Below, piece after piece: positions 21,204 through 32,665 of a stretch of 64,000 bases of DNA (positions within the stretch are counted from its first letter, which is position 1; each line of letters starts with the position of its first letter). The stretch lies in assembly GCF_023078275.1 (NCBI RefSeq), contig NC_062971.1, forward strand, positions 4,588,001 to 4,652,000, in the 5' to 3' direction. A model generated the notes under the pieces. The model ran no database searches, was not told where the DNA came from, and saw only the letters and a program-made list of their open reading frames with translations. The stretch is from Leguminivora glycinivorella. Its lineage: Eukaryota > Arthropoda > Insecta > Lepidoptera > Tortricidae. The position numbers were made by a program, and so were the translations under genes.

Positions 21204-22142
21204 TACACGCACAGAGGTGTTCCTCAGGGATCTATATTAGGACCTACATTTTTCATTATTTTTACCAACGACCTAATTAAGTTCATTGAGTACAACGTCC
21301 TCGACACTACTTTAGTTGTCTTTGCGGATGACACAAATGCTGTTGTAACAGCAAGCAGTATACCTGAACTGAATGTTAAGGTAAGTTATGCCCTGGAGAC
21401 ATTCACTAGGTGGTTTCAAGCTAACGATCTGAAACTGAATGCCAAAAAAACTAACGTTATGTTATTTAGAACCACATCCAAAAATAAAGACGCCTTGCAG
21501 ATCTACATGGAGGGAGACATGATAGATCAGGTGGAGAAAGCCAAATTTTTAGGCGTATACATAGATTCGTATCGGAACTGGAAGCCAGAAGTATCTGCTG
21601 TGATAAATGCAGTAAACAGCGCGTGCTATGCCCTCAGAAGTCTAAGAGATGAACTGCAACTGAATCAACTTAAAATGGTTTACCATGCTCTGGTTGAATC
21701 AAAATTGCGGTACAGTATTCAACTTTGGGGCAACAGCTACAAATATAATGTACAAGCTGCTTTCATTGCTCAGAAAAGAGCAATACGAATAATGGCAAGG
21801 GTCCCACAGGATACACCAAGTAAACAGTACTTTTTAGATTTTAAAATTTTAACTGTTCCCAGCCTTTACATATTGATTTTACTCACGGACTTAGTTAAAA
21901 ATTTGAACTCAATTGAAACTTCAGAACAGAGGGACAGGCGTTTAGCGTCGAGGCGTAAAGATTTGCCTCATACAGTGAGCACCAGGCTCAAAGTAGTGAA
22001 GCATGCGGCAGGTTACCAGGCTGTTGTCCTTTTTAACAGGTTACCAGTCGAGTTGAAGTCACTTACCAGTAGCCAAATATTCAAAAACAAATTAAAAAAA
22101 ATCTTGTTAGAGAAGTGCTACTATTCCGTGGAAGAGCTTTAA
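21204..22142 (+). pseudogene. 5'-truncated CR1/Jockey-like LINE ORF2 fragment
   Basis: The frame opens at 21204 and at once reads RGVPQGSILGPTFF, then FADDTNAVV (about 21324-21350), FLGVYID, then VESKLRYSIQLWG, QKRAIRIMARV and PSLYILILL, ending at TAA 22140-22142. This is RT motif B/C plus the C-terminal region of a non-LTR element. It is open for 312 codons without damage; 5' domains are missing by truncation. It is distinct in sequence from the fragment at 18525. Its 3' region ends with AATAAATAACTAACTAAC at 22325-22342, an (ACTA)n simple-repeat tail. Confidence 0.8.
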
Positions 22143-22352
22143 ATAGATTAAATTAGACATACCAAATCCTAGATTAAATTATAATACATTTCGACATACC
22201 TAGTTCAATCTCTGTATAAATTCCTTGATGTTATATTTTAATGTAATATTGTAAATTGATTGCATGTTAGTTTTAAGTATTTTAGCTATAATTAATTTCA
22301 AATACAATGTAATATTGTTTGATGAATAAATAACTAACTAACTAACTAACTA
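22143..22352 (+). other. LINE 3' region and (AACT)n tail
   Basis: AT-rich 3' region of the fragment above, ending in a short (AACT)n array at about 22329-22350. Confidence 0.6.
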
Positions 22353-22558
22353 CAAGCGGAGCGCGCACTCTCGGCTAAGTTTAAAGTGGTAACATTACAC
22401 CATAATGTACTCGCTCATAGCGGCGTAGCGCGTAGCCCGTAGCAGGCATATCGGTTGTACCGCTACGTATAACCTCCGGCCTCTGCTACGGATGTTGCCT
22501 TTGTAGCACAATGTAGTTGTAGACAGTGATAATTATGAGATTCGATTGTCCGATCTTA

Positions 22559-22702
22559 GGGCCCATTTAGACGGTAAGAGAACTCGCATACGAATTTTAT
22601 TACATTGCGGTATTTGATGACTGTGCATAATTGTATGCGACCTCAACAGCCCGCAATCTAACTAAAATCGCATGCGAGTTCGCACGCCGTCTAAATCAGG
22701 CC
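22559..22702 (+). mobile_element. PIF/Harbinger-like MITE, TTA target duplication
   Basis: Ends GGGCCCATTTAGACGG and CCGTCTAAATCAGGCC are inverted copies, flanked by TTA at 22556-22558 and 22703-22705. Subterminal AACTCGCATACGA / TCGCATGCGAGTT extend the inverted repeat. Length 144 bp, no ORF. Three-base TTA/TAA duplication points to PIF/Harbinger. Confidence 0.75.
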
Positions 22703-22705
22703 TTA

Positions 22706-23184
22706 CACTACTGGATCAAGCAGATTAAGTGTAGCGATTAATACCTAACTCAATAATAGAAGAATAACGGTTTTTCATGCATAGAAGAATAATGATTTTA
22801 TACACCAATTGATTAGTTTATGTGGCGCCACGAAATGGACAAGTGACTTTTAAGTAAGCGTCATATTGTACAAAACGTTAAACGTTCAGTTTAGGTCGAG
22901 AAAAAGGGACACAGCTATAAGCAAATACCTAGGTACGTCGCTCTCAACCTAAACTGAAATGCTTTTGCACTTCATGGTAACAGACCCCCCCTCCTCCCCA
23001 AAATGTTCACAATCCCATACAAATATGAAGCTTACATAAACGCTTAGGCATATTACGAAACGATACACTAGAGGCACTAGTGTCGACTAATACGAACTTC
23101 ACGCCGATGTAATTCATCCTCCGCACTGAATCCGTTCAGCGTCAAATTCATCGGTTAATTAGTTTAATTAAACTAACTGGCCCC
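22706..23184. other. No gene seen
   Basis: Non-coding. A small inverted repeat, GTTCAGTTTAGGT near 22885 and ACCTAAACTGAAA near 22950, may be another tiny foldback element. Confidence 0.35.
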
Positions 23185-23330
23185 GTAGCCGAATGGCATT
23201 TCTCCGACGCCAAACGAAAGCGATACGCCGCTGACTCTGTCGCGCCAATACGCAAGCGCGATAGAGATAGATATCTACTAGCGCTTCGTTTCGTGAGCGT
23301 TTCGTGAGCGATTGTGCCATTCGGCTAGCC
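23185..23330 (+). repeat. Family P inverted-repeat element, intact copy
   Basis: From GTAGCCGAATGGCATTTC to GTGCCATTCGGCTAGCC. Its internal blocks (CCGACGCCAAACGAAAGCG and TAGCGCTTCGTTTCGTGAGCG) are nearly identical to the reverse-oriented copy at 59364-59502, so both are recent. Confidence 0.8.
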
Positions 23331-23473
23331 ACCCTGATCAGCAGCTAATTGCGAGCTGTTATTAGGCTGCTCTCTAACTTACTTAATAAACCTGTAATAA
23401 CATACTGAATATTAGGTATATGTATACATACATACAGATCCATTGCAGGAATTCAATTCGGGAGAACGATCAA

Positions 23474-23616
23474 GGGTGGTGGTTGGAAGGTCAGGTGGCA
23501 GTCGCTTTCGTAAAACTAGTGCCTACGCCAAATCTTGGGATTAGTTGTCAAAGCGGACCCCAGGCTGCCATGAGCCGTGGCAAATGCCGGTATAACGCAA
23601 GAAGGATGATGATGAA
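23474..23616 (+). repeat. SINE family A, 3' half with ATG-repeat tail
   Basis: GGTTGGAAGGTCAGGTGGCAG through CCAAATCTTGGGATTAGTTG and CGGTATAACGCAAGAAGGATG, then GATGATGATGA. The tRNA head is missing. The tail type matches that of RTE LINEs such as the 17717-17965 fragment. Confidence 0.75.
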
Positions 23617-23678
23617 CAAGGGTGGTTACCGTAGGACTAGAAGGATCATTCATCCATACTAGTACTAGCTTACTAGTT

Positions 23679-23822
23679 AGTATTATAAATGGGAAAGTGT
23701 GTGTGTCTGTTTGTTTGTCCGTTTCCCACGGCAAAACGGAGCAACGAATTGAAGTGCTTTTTTAAGTGGAGATAGTTGAAATGATGGAGAGTTACAGGCT
23801 ACGTTTTGTCTCTTTCTTACTC
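23679..23822 (+). repeat. Dispersed non-coding element, reverse orientation of 52246-52430
   Basis: Shares TATTATAAATGGGAAAGTGT, GGCAAAACGGAG and AAGTGGAGATAGTTGAA with the reverse strand of the insertion at 52246-52430. Non-autonomous element of uncertain class. Confidence 0.5.
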
Positions 23823-25718
23823 TTCCCTTCCCTAAAAACTAAGCCCCCGCCGCGTCTGTCTGTGTGTCTTTTTGTATTACGTTCGCTAATAAGTAAATCA
23901 AAAAAACTACTGACCGGCTTTTCATGTAGTTTTCACCTAATTAGAGTTATTCTTGAGGAAGGTCTAGGTATATCATTTGTGAAGATAGGGTTGTCCAGTT
24001 GGACAGGTAGACCGGTTTGAAGCCGGGCTCTGCCACTACCTAAGATATCTGCATCTAATTCTGTTAAGTGTTGAATGATAAAGTAAAGTTTCACAAACCT
24101 TTGTATACATATTATGTACATTCGTTCACATCACATGTAGTAAAATAAATGTCCCTTGAAAATTGTCTTAAAAATTGTAAAAGTATTTTATAGGTAACTC
24201 ATTCCACAAGGATATTAATACCAAAAGGAAGTTTGTATGTCAAATGTCAGCGCGAAAATATAAAGAAAAATAAGTATAACATAAAAACGCACGTAAAACA
24301 GTACTGTTTATTACGCGCTCCGACAAAAGTAGCAACATTGTCCGTGTCTATAAACAAACTCTTGAGATAAACAATTTTTAACGAACACTTTAGAAGTTAT
24401 AAAGCATTATGGTCCCGATGTCTCTTCTCCAGACTTGGCGGATTCTCCGCAACATCTTAAGTGTGTCACCATCGTATATACATAGGCCGTTTATACCAGC
24501 CCGACAGTGTTGACTATAAAACCGCCAAGTTTCATTAAACTCGGATTAGGCGATTTACGTCGTCTTGAAAGTTTATACAATGTTTCCTCATTTACCCGCG
24601 ATCTTGGTAGACAAATAGAGCATTCATGTTTAATATAAGACTCCGTTTCGAGTGTGGGGTAGAATTTAATTCTGCTTTAACCGGGATGCGTTATGAAGCG
24701 TGCTGCGACGTGGCATTAAGCGGGGAGATGGGAGGAAGCTTTCTCCCACACATATTTAGCACTTTCATTTCATAGAAACAGTGGTTCTAGCGCTACATTG
24801 TTGCATTAAAATATGTAAAAATTATCCCCTCTAACCAATCTATGATAATCTGTCTGTCTGGAATCAACTTTAAGAGAACCTAAGTCAATATGGCCGGTTT
24901 TGTCCAAAATAGAATTACCCTTCATTACTCCATTCGTTGATAAAATAATGCCTTTTTGATCCTTGTATCACCTATTTAGACTGGCTAAATCCAATAAAAC
25001 ATGACAACTTATGGAGAGAACATGTATTGTAAGTATTTTTAGTTTAGTCTGTAAATTGAATTCAATACAATAATTAATACGCACTAATATATTAATCATG
25101 TACAACAAAATTATATACAAAAAAAATGATGTTAAACATGAACCCTGAGAGGATGTAGCAATTTATTATTATTAATTCTATGACATCTACATACTAATAA
25201 TTGTTGACAATTAGCGCGGCATGTAATCTGTTTTCACCTGCAGGCGCGTATCTCACGGACTTGGCTGCATATATAACTTCCGCAGCTTTATGCTAGACAA
25301 AATTGTTGAGATACTTGCCTATCCCCCTGTTTAAGCTGCGCCTTGCAGCGCTCAAAATTTCATAAAATACCTCCCGAGTTTACTTTATGCACTTTTGGGA
25401 AAGCATAACTTAAGCAGTTCTATTATATTATATTCAATTTATTTGGGGAGAGTAGCTTATGTTTACCTTCTTAGGTAGACTGGACGCTGAAAAGTTTGGT
25501 ACCCTCACTCTTACAATTATTTAAGCAATGTACGTTTTAATGTGATTTGGATATAAAAAAGGAGATTTTTTTCTGCATTTTTATGGTTAATAACATTTCC
25601 TTAATCATTGTTTTTTTGACACTAACATATCCGATACAAATCTTATTGAATGATAATAAAATCGGCGCCATACTGTCACTCATTTTGTGAAGAAAATTAT
25701 GGACTTTATTTAAAAATG
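23823..25718. other. No gene seen over 1.9 kb
   Basis: AT-rich non-coding sequence with no recognised repeat. The open frame at 23766-24020 overlaps repeat sequence and has no motif. Confidence 0.4.
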
Positions 25719-25732
25719 ACTTAGGGAGGTTT

Positions 25733-25876
25733 TTATATTAAAGGAAAAAATGGAAAAATTTACGCTTCCGGCGGGACTTGAACCCGCACCATTTTTGCAA
25801 TCCGTGCAATGCTCTTACCAATTGAGCTACGGAAGCCACGCCGGACTTCGCAAATCTTTCCATGCCTTTCCTTTTA
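25733..25876 (-). mobile_element. Inverted-repeat unit enclosing a tRNA-like cloverleaf
   Basis: On the minus strand 25836-25764 folds as a 73-nt cloverleaf: 7-bp acceptor (GCTTCCG/CGGAAGC), D arm GCTC/GAGC, T arm GCGGG/CCCGC, with good A box (TAGCTCAATTGG) and B box (GGTTCAAGTCC). The anticodon arm is aberrant: TTGCA/TGCAA leaves a 5-nt loop, or 4 bp leaves a 7-nt loop without U33, so it is unlikely to be a working tRNA. The outer parts (AAAGGAAAAAATGGAAAAAT on the left, ATCTTTCCATGCCTTTCCTT on the right) are inverted copies. ACTTAGGGAGGTT flanks the unit on both sides (25719-25731, 25877-25889). It is either a mobile tRNA-derived unit or a degraded tRNA with palindromic flanks. Confidence 0.65.
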
Positions 25877-25889
25877 ACTTAGGGAGGTT

Positions 25890-26499
25890 GTTACAGTTTT
25901 TTTATTGCTTACATTTGTACCAAACAAAGCACAAAAAAGCATATAATATTGACAAAACTTACTTCCTACAAAAATTAACCGACCCTCTACCATTAATTTT
26001 TAGCATTTTAAAATACTATATTTGATAGCGTAATGGTCATGGGAAATTAATTTGTATGGAAAAATATACAGCGCCCCCAGTTGTTCCATACTAAAACCAA
26101 AATTAAGTACCTAGTATTAAATTCCAGGTATCGGCTGCTAATGAAATCTAAAACATCCAAATCTCATACGAATCAACATAGCCCGCGTATAGTCTAGTTA
26201 CGCTCGTTTCAAACTCGATAAAACCAAATTACACTAGACGTAATAGTCATACCTACCTGCCACTAAAACTTGTCTCAACAGTAAAACGACGGAAACATAA
26301 AATGATATCTCTCACAAAGACGGTTGTTTCGGTGGCGCTAATAAAATACTACCAAATAGGAAAGTTCTATCTTTCTCTTTACAGTTTTGAACAAAAATCA
26401 ACTAAACAAGTTATGTAAAGGATAAGAATTTTTAATGATTCACGGTTAGTTTCATTATACTATTTTATATCTATCTATTATAATATGCTAGAAAAAAGC
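25890..26499. other. No gene seen
   Basis: AT-rich non-coding sequence without recognised repeat. Confidence 0.4.
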
Positions 26500-26751
26500 C
26501 AGCGCTGGTAGCCTAGCGGTAAGTACGTGCGACTTTGTTCCGGAGGTCGCGGGTTCGAACCCCGGCTCGTACCAATGAGTTTTTCGAAATTTATGTGCGT
26601 ATATAATGTCATTTGATATTTACCAGTCACATTTCGGTGAAGGAAAACATCGTGAGGAAACAAATTCTAATAAGGTCTAGTTTACTCTTTCGGGTTGGAA
26701 GGTCAGATGGCAGTCGCTTTCGTAAAAACTAGTGCCTACGCCAAATCTTGG
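26500..26751 (+). repeat. tRNA-headed SINE (family A)
   Basis: A box TGGTAGCCTAGCGG at 26506-26519 and B box GGGTTCGAACCCC at 26551-26563 give a polymerase III promoter. The body GAGTTTTTCGAAATTTATGTG and ACATCGTGAGGAAAC is followed by the family 3' part to CCAAATCTTGG, where it is truncated. Other copies: 37851, 43127 (duplicates of one insertion) and 23474 (3' only). Confidence 0.8.
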
Positions 26752-27020
26752 AAATTGTCAAAACTGAGGTTCAAAAGTTTTAAGCGTGTGTCAAGAGATG
26801 GCAGTCTATGCACTGTGATTACACATTTTACTTCGACAGTAACTCTCTATAATACTCGATCCTCTTTTATAAGGGATAGGTTACACTTTAAACAAATGAT
26901 GTGTGTAGTTTACCTACACTTCACGCATTTAGATACGAGCAAAAATATTATGGATCAATGCGCATTGAACTCTACGCATGTATCAGTTCTAAATGAATAA
27001 TTGGAATATAAAAATTCAAA

Positions 27021-27402
27021 AACCGTAGTTTTTTGTATTTTTCTCAAAAACTACGGAACCTATCAAGTTCAAAACAATTTTCCTAGAAAGTCTTTATAAA
27101 GTATTTTTTTCATATTTTTTAAACAAATGGTTCAAAAGTTAGAGGGGGGGGACGCACTTTTTTTCCTTTAGGAGCGATTATTTCCGAAAATATTAATATT
27201 ATCAGAAAATGATCTTATAAACCCTTATTCATTTTTAAATACCTATCCAACAATATATCACACGTTGGGGTTGGAATGAAAAAAAATATCAGCCCCCACT
27301 TTACATGTAGGGGGGGTACCTTAATAAAACATTTTTTTCCATTTTTTATTTTTGCACTTTGTTGGCGTGATTGATATAATTGGTACCAAATTTCAAAACG
27401 GT
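27021..27402 (-). repeat. Family Q inverted-repeat element, truncated
   Basis: Reverse-oriented relative to 6933-7533: CAAAAACTACGGAACC, then TAGAGGGGGGGG, the CCCCCACTTTACATG block and TTGGCGTGATTGATAT. It breaks off at about 27402 before the microsatellite and second end. Confidence 0.7.
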
Positions 27403-28771
27403 TACGAGTAAACTACAAGTACCATAAAATTGATAAATGATAAACAGTGCATCTTTAAATTCAAAGACGCCGCAGTATTTTAATGCCCGTCATAAATTAC
27501 CACTAACAGATAGCGGTGAATAGAGATATTGTATTAAATTATTTTATAGTTTCACTGTGGTGTTGAAAAGTTTTTGAAAAGGAGAATTTGCACTGTTAAA
27601 TAATTGCTAGCCAAGCAGGCAAAATGTCAATCTCGGAACAAACGCGACTTGTTTCAATCATGTGTTGCACACGCAGCTCTTGTCAGGCTGTCGGTACATA
27701 ATCATATACGCATAAATTTTGAAAATGAATTTCAAATCATTATAAGAGATGTCCCGTCCCATCGATATGTAATGTTTTTATTTTTCTCTCGAGTTAGCCG
27801 TGGTGTGACGCCGGCGCACGATCTATCAGCATCTTCATCAAGGTCGCTTGTGGCGCGACAACTCAACACAAAAAATGCACTAAATGTGTCAAAACATGAC
27901 ATTATTATCGACTGTGACACACTCAAAATAAAACTCTAAGCCGCGTGAACGGCGCTTACCGTCCCATTCTTTCGTTTCACACTAGCGACGTATTTTCGGC
28001 GCCGATTACGTAACCAATGCTCTTTTTCGAAATTCGAATTGTTTTTTTCTTCGTCTAATTAGCAACAAGTTTCCGTCTATGTTGCCAGTGTCCGGAAGAG
28101 GAACATTGCCCGTCCGTTTCGAGTGACATGAACAGTTGGCTTGTGTTTGTCGCACTTTTTGTTGTTTGAAATGAATACTTGCGTAAGAAACTGTATATTG
28201 ATTAGTGTAGGGAATAGGTAGTTGTTGGTTTATGTAAAATATTAGTATTGCACCAAGAACAATATAATACGGGACTGACAAAGCCCATACAAGAAAGCTT
28301 ACCCCTGAAATGTATGCGTTCTTAGGCTTAAAACTAGATGGCGCTGTTTCGCAGCTTAGAAGTGGCCAAAATCATATTTTCCCCAAATATTTTTAGGTGT
28401 TTACGTGTTTTTATTTTTCAAATGACATATTTCTTTATTTTTCATGATATCATGTCAATACACATTTTGAAAAATATTAATTTGTAGGCATCATCAATAT
28501 AGTTGTAGGTGGCGCTAAAAAATCGAGGTATGATTCTTAGTATGAAGATTGTAAATCCTATATATATAATCCTTGTATTGCGCATATAAACTATAGATTG
28601 TTGGCAGTCTGGTCGAACTTATGCATCTATAAATTAGCTTATATTATTAAAACATTTCTAGTGTAGTACGTAATATCTTCAAATTGTTAACAGTCAAATA
28701 AAACTTATGTATCGATAAATTAGCTTATAACTTACTTACTTACCGATACGACCTTCAAATCTTCAAGAAAA
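27403..28771. other. No gene seen
   Basis: Mostly AT-rich. A more GC-rich patch at 27785-28010 has an open frame on each strand but no recognised domain or splice signals. Confidence 0.35.
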
Positions 28772-28926
28772 GAGCGTACACCCATCTTAAAGGCCGGCAA
28801 CGCACCTCCAACACCTCTGGTGTTTCGGGTGTCCATGGGCGGCGGTGATCGCTTACCATCAGGCGACCTGTCTGCTCGTTTGCCTCCTATCCCATAAAAA
28901 AAAATAAAAAAAAATAAAAAAAAAAA
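28772..28926 (+). mobile_element. Retroelement 3' end with A-rich tail
   Basis: Contains AAAGGCCGGCAACGCACCTC, GGGTGTCCATGGGCGGCGGT and CGCTTACCATCAGGCGACCT, then CCTCCTATCCCATAAAAAAA. I recognise this order as a common moth LINE/SINE 3' end. No coding part remains. Class of parent LINE not fixed. Confidence 0.65.
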
Positions 28927-29477
28927 CTTATTACAAAAACATTTCGTATGAAAAAATATTCACCCGAATAAAATCTACCCCAAACCAAAAAATACATGTA
29001 ATAAACAAATTGTTCCGTTATTAAAGCCTCATAATTTTAATACTTTGTGAAACATAATATTACTGTCAACTATTTTGAAATTTCTTTTTTTGCCGAAATA
29101 TAAATAGGTTTTCTATTATGATTTCTAACTATTCTTTCCTATAAAAATTTAGAAGTGCCTTTATTCGTAGATAAACAAACACACAACAATTTAAACACAT
29201 TGGTAATATACACAGTATAAATTATAGTTTACCACGAAATAATAAATTTATTCATAAAATACCTAAATATACACATATTCAACCTTAAACATAATAACAT
29301 AAAATTATAAAATACTAAAAGGTAAGAATAATACCTATACAATAAAGAAAATACATTAACTAAACTAAACTATGTACTAACTTAAAATTAACTTACAAAT
29401 AAAAAATACTCCCTAAGTCGTCAACCACGAAATTATCCTGCCTGAGCATATTGCTAACCATAAAGACAGCACTGCCC
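28927..29477. other. No gene seen
   Basis: Very AT-rich sequence, no recognised feature. Confidence 0.4.
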
Positions 29478-29621
29478 CGTAAAAGCCGAATAGCATTTCT
29501 GCGACGCAAAACGCCACCGAAACGCCGCAGAAATGTAGTCTGGCTCTGTCGCGCCAATACGCAAGAGCGATAGAATAGTTGCGAAAGAGATATTACCGTG
29601 AGCGTTTGTGCATTCGGCTGC
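29478..29621 (+). repeat. Family P inverted-repeat element, diverged copy
   Basis: Starts AAAGCCGAATAGCATTTCTG, carries TCTGGCTCTGTCGCGCCAAT and ends GTGCATTCGGCTGCG. Diverged at both ends from the copy at 23185. Confidence 0.7.
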
Positions 29622-31519
29622 GCACACGATCTTCTGGCGAGACCAAGTACAGGTAGGTATGTATACAGCGCGTAAACCTAATAAGGGCGATAAATGAAAC
29701 CAGGCATATAATTCAATATTGTTATCATTAATTAAGAGGTGTTTTTGAGTTACCTTTAATTTTTACCCCATAATAAATTTTTGAAAAATTTCCCAGCAGC
29801 AATGTACTGTAAACGTGGTTGCGATGACAATCAATGACAACTGTCAACGAGCGGTTAACGCGAGTGTGTTTGCATTACGTTGCGGGCCGAATTATTTTGT
29901 ATGGATGAAAATAATATTTCAATTTTAAGTAAATGTTATTTAATTCCATTTTTTATGTCCTATACTCACCACCGTTAAGAGGTTCGCCCGTATTAGGTTT
30001 ACACCCTGTATATATAACGGCACGCCCGCCCACAACTTTATAGTGTTTCGCCGGTCCACATAGTTTGCGTCGTCAAAAATTGCTGTTGCGATTCTTATCT
30101 AGGTCGCTGCTTTATCAATATGTTATATGCTTCATGGCTCGTAAAAAAGCGCAGTTATTTTCTTAATTTATTTATTCCTTTACTAGATCTATGAGTAGAG
30201 CATAATTTTTACTGGGATGGATTTTCGTTTAGACACCTAGTCCAAAAGTATAGATCCATAAATGCCTCGTGTACGCTTCAACAACAACCTATGTTGACCC
30301 ATTGTTGCATTTAGGTGGTTAGATACTGGTTGCGGCTTAAGGTGTATTATAGATGTCAACTGCAGCTGTTACAATACTACTAGCTAGGTACAGTTAGCTG
30401 CAGAAGTGTATGCCAATAACTTTGCCAGTAACTTCATCAAGGAAATTAAAAATACGCTGCAGTTGCCATCACTACATTTAAGACATAGTAGGTATATTTA
30501 AACATATAATTATGATACAGTTTCTAAAGATAATTTTTTTGACCAATAAACAAATAATTTACAAATATCTAGGGTTTAGCCGCCGCGTGAGCTCCTAATA
30601 TGCCTGAAGAGGGGCCTTCAAAATTGGTCCGAAACATGTCGCATCAGTAGCGATATAGTAACGTGAGTACAACCGTAGTTTTTTTTAATATTTAAAAATC
30701 TAAGAAGAGGTATGACGGCATAACAATATTTATCAGAAAGTTCAAAATACAACTGTTATCTAAAATCCGCACCCCTGAAACGAAACTCCTTGTATCCGTC
30801 ATAAACCAAGTATCGTTAACAAATACCAAACTTGCTTAATGCACTGCCACTTATTCCTTAAGTGTTCTTGTCAGTCACTCGTTAAATCGGGCACTTAGCT
30901 TTTTTATTGGCTTTCAAAGTTTTGCTGTCCCTTACTTCGCGAAGTTTAAATAACACTTAAAAAATTGTCCGAACAACAGTTCAGACTGCTAACTACTTGA
31001 CGATACTTAGCTATATTCCCACTTAATATTTCGTTATGGTTTTGACACGAACTTCATGATAGTCTATAAACGTCATTAGGAAGAAACTAAAAGGTTGATA
31101 TTTTTACGGCTGATTGTGATTTAGCTGCCCGCCTGTTGATATAATACAGTTAAGAGTTGTCAATAATGCTCATAGCTAACATGCATGCGTGCAATCACTT
31201 TTTATATTTTACCAAATCTACAGTGTATATTTGCTCCAAATCTCGTAGCATATTCTTCGTATTCAGGTAATTCAGGGGTCAAAATTATTCTGCCCCACAC
31301 AGAACAGTGTCTTTCTGTAAAGCTGTGCTGTTCACAGTTGCTAATAAAGCGGACAAACTGGTGATCAAAAGAACCGAGGCCATGTTATTCACAACGCTTA
31401 CAGCATACAAGCGCACATTGTTTAAGATAAGATTGAGCTTTTGTCTACAAAATAAATTGTGTAAGTACTAAGTGACCTAAAGTACCCCACAATAACTACA
31501 TAAACATCACACAAATGCC
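29622..31519. other. No gene seen over 1.9 kb
   Basis: AT-rich. GGTCCGAAACATGTCGCATC at 30628-30647 resembles a motif often seen in arthropod repeats, but the element it belongs to could not be outlined. Confidence 0.35.
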
Positions 31520-31527
31520 GTCCTACC

Positions 31528-32657
31528 GGTTGTCTATTGTTTGCCCGACAGTCATTTAACATAATATTCATTTGCCCGAATCTAACTTGCCTGAATTTCA
31601 TTTGCCCGAATGATTTGTTTACCATAAAAATCATATGACATACTCGTTGTTTATCCGAATATTACCTTCCATAATCATACAATGCCATACTATTTGTTAG
31701 CCATATTATTAAGTGCAATAATATGGTTTCATAGAATATTCAAACGCCATAAGCAATTATTGCCATATTAATTGTTGCCCATATTATTACCTAACCTAAC
31801 CTACTTTCTGATAGCAGTTTCATTTTCCAGGGGTCACAGTTCTAACCTAACCTACTTTTCCAGCAGTTTCATTCTCCAGGGGGTCACAGTTCTAACCTAA
31901 CCTAACCTAATACTTTCTGATAGCAGTTTCATTTTCCAGGGGGTCGCAGTTCTAACCTAACCTAACCTACTGTCTGATAGTATTTTCATTTTCCGGGGGG
32001 TCACAGTTCTAACCTAACCTAACCTACTTTTCAAGCAGTTTCCTTTTCCAGAGGTTCACAGTTCTAACCTAACCTAACCTACTTTCTGATAGCAGTTTCA
32101 TTTTCCAGGGGGTCACAGATCTAACCTAACCTAACCTACTTTCTGATAGCAGTTTCATTCTCTAGTCTTTCTAGTACCTATTATAGTAGTTTTCGATTCT
32201 GCCAGAGCAAAAAAGGACTTTTCTGACAATAAATATTAAAAGGATAAATGTAATGTAATAATTTTATTACTATTGTGAGATTAAAACTGACGTGTGTGAC
32301 AGAGTCAGTTTAGGTGCGACGACGAGCGAAGCGAGAGAAACAATATGTTAGATTGTTGACAGTGAGCAAACCGGAAATTACTTTTAAAAGTAATTCTTTT
32401 TAATCAAATGTATCCGGACATGCAAGTGAAAATGTCATCCTTGACATTTGCAGCAGGAGGAAAAAAGTACGACATACACATTATTTCACACAAATCTTGG
32501 ACACAAAGTGGGAAAATCAACAAACAAATTTCTAGTGCGCCATTTAATTACAATATATTGGGAAAATACCTTATGATTATTGAATAGGATGGCAAAGTAA
32601 ATATTTGGCAAATGAAAAAAAGTTTTGGCAAAATGTCAATTTGCGATAAGTTGTCCC
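31528..32657. mobile_element. Candidate hAT-like non-autonomous element
   Basis: The 8-bp direct repeat GTCCTACC flanks 1,130 bp (31520-31527 and 32658-32665). Terminal inverted repeats are weak, but CATTTGCC words occur at the left (31560-31620) and inverted at the right (about 32600-32640), as subterminal repeats of hAT elements do. The centre is a minisatellite (31790-32165). No transposase. An 8-bp repeat alone could be chance. Confidence 0.4.
31790..32165 (+). repeat. 60-bp minisatellite with CCTAA telomere-type motifs
   Basis: Six to seven units of roughly 45-60 bp. Each has TCTAACCTAACC(TAACC)TAC followed by TTTCTGATAGCAGTTTCATT and a CCAGGGGGTCACAG block. The CCTAA pentamer is the insect telomere repeat, present here in runs of two or three per unit. 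Confidence 0.8.
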
Positions 32658-32665
32658 GTCCTACC

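Noticed and set aside
25764..25836. A functional tRNA gene on the minus strand
   Set aside because: The anticodon arm cannot give a normal 5-bp stem with a 7-nt loop and U33, and the unit sits in an inverted repeat, so it is listed as a tRNA-like mobile unit.
30590..30665. Possible retroelement motif GGTCCGAAACATGTCGC
   Set aside because: I could not find ends, a second copy or coding sequence in the window to define an element.
31790..32165. CRISPR array (regular repeats with spacers)
   Set aside because: The intervening sequences are also repeated, the CCTAA motif is telomere-type, and the DNA is eukaryotic; it is a minisatellite.
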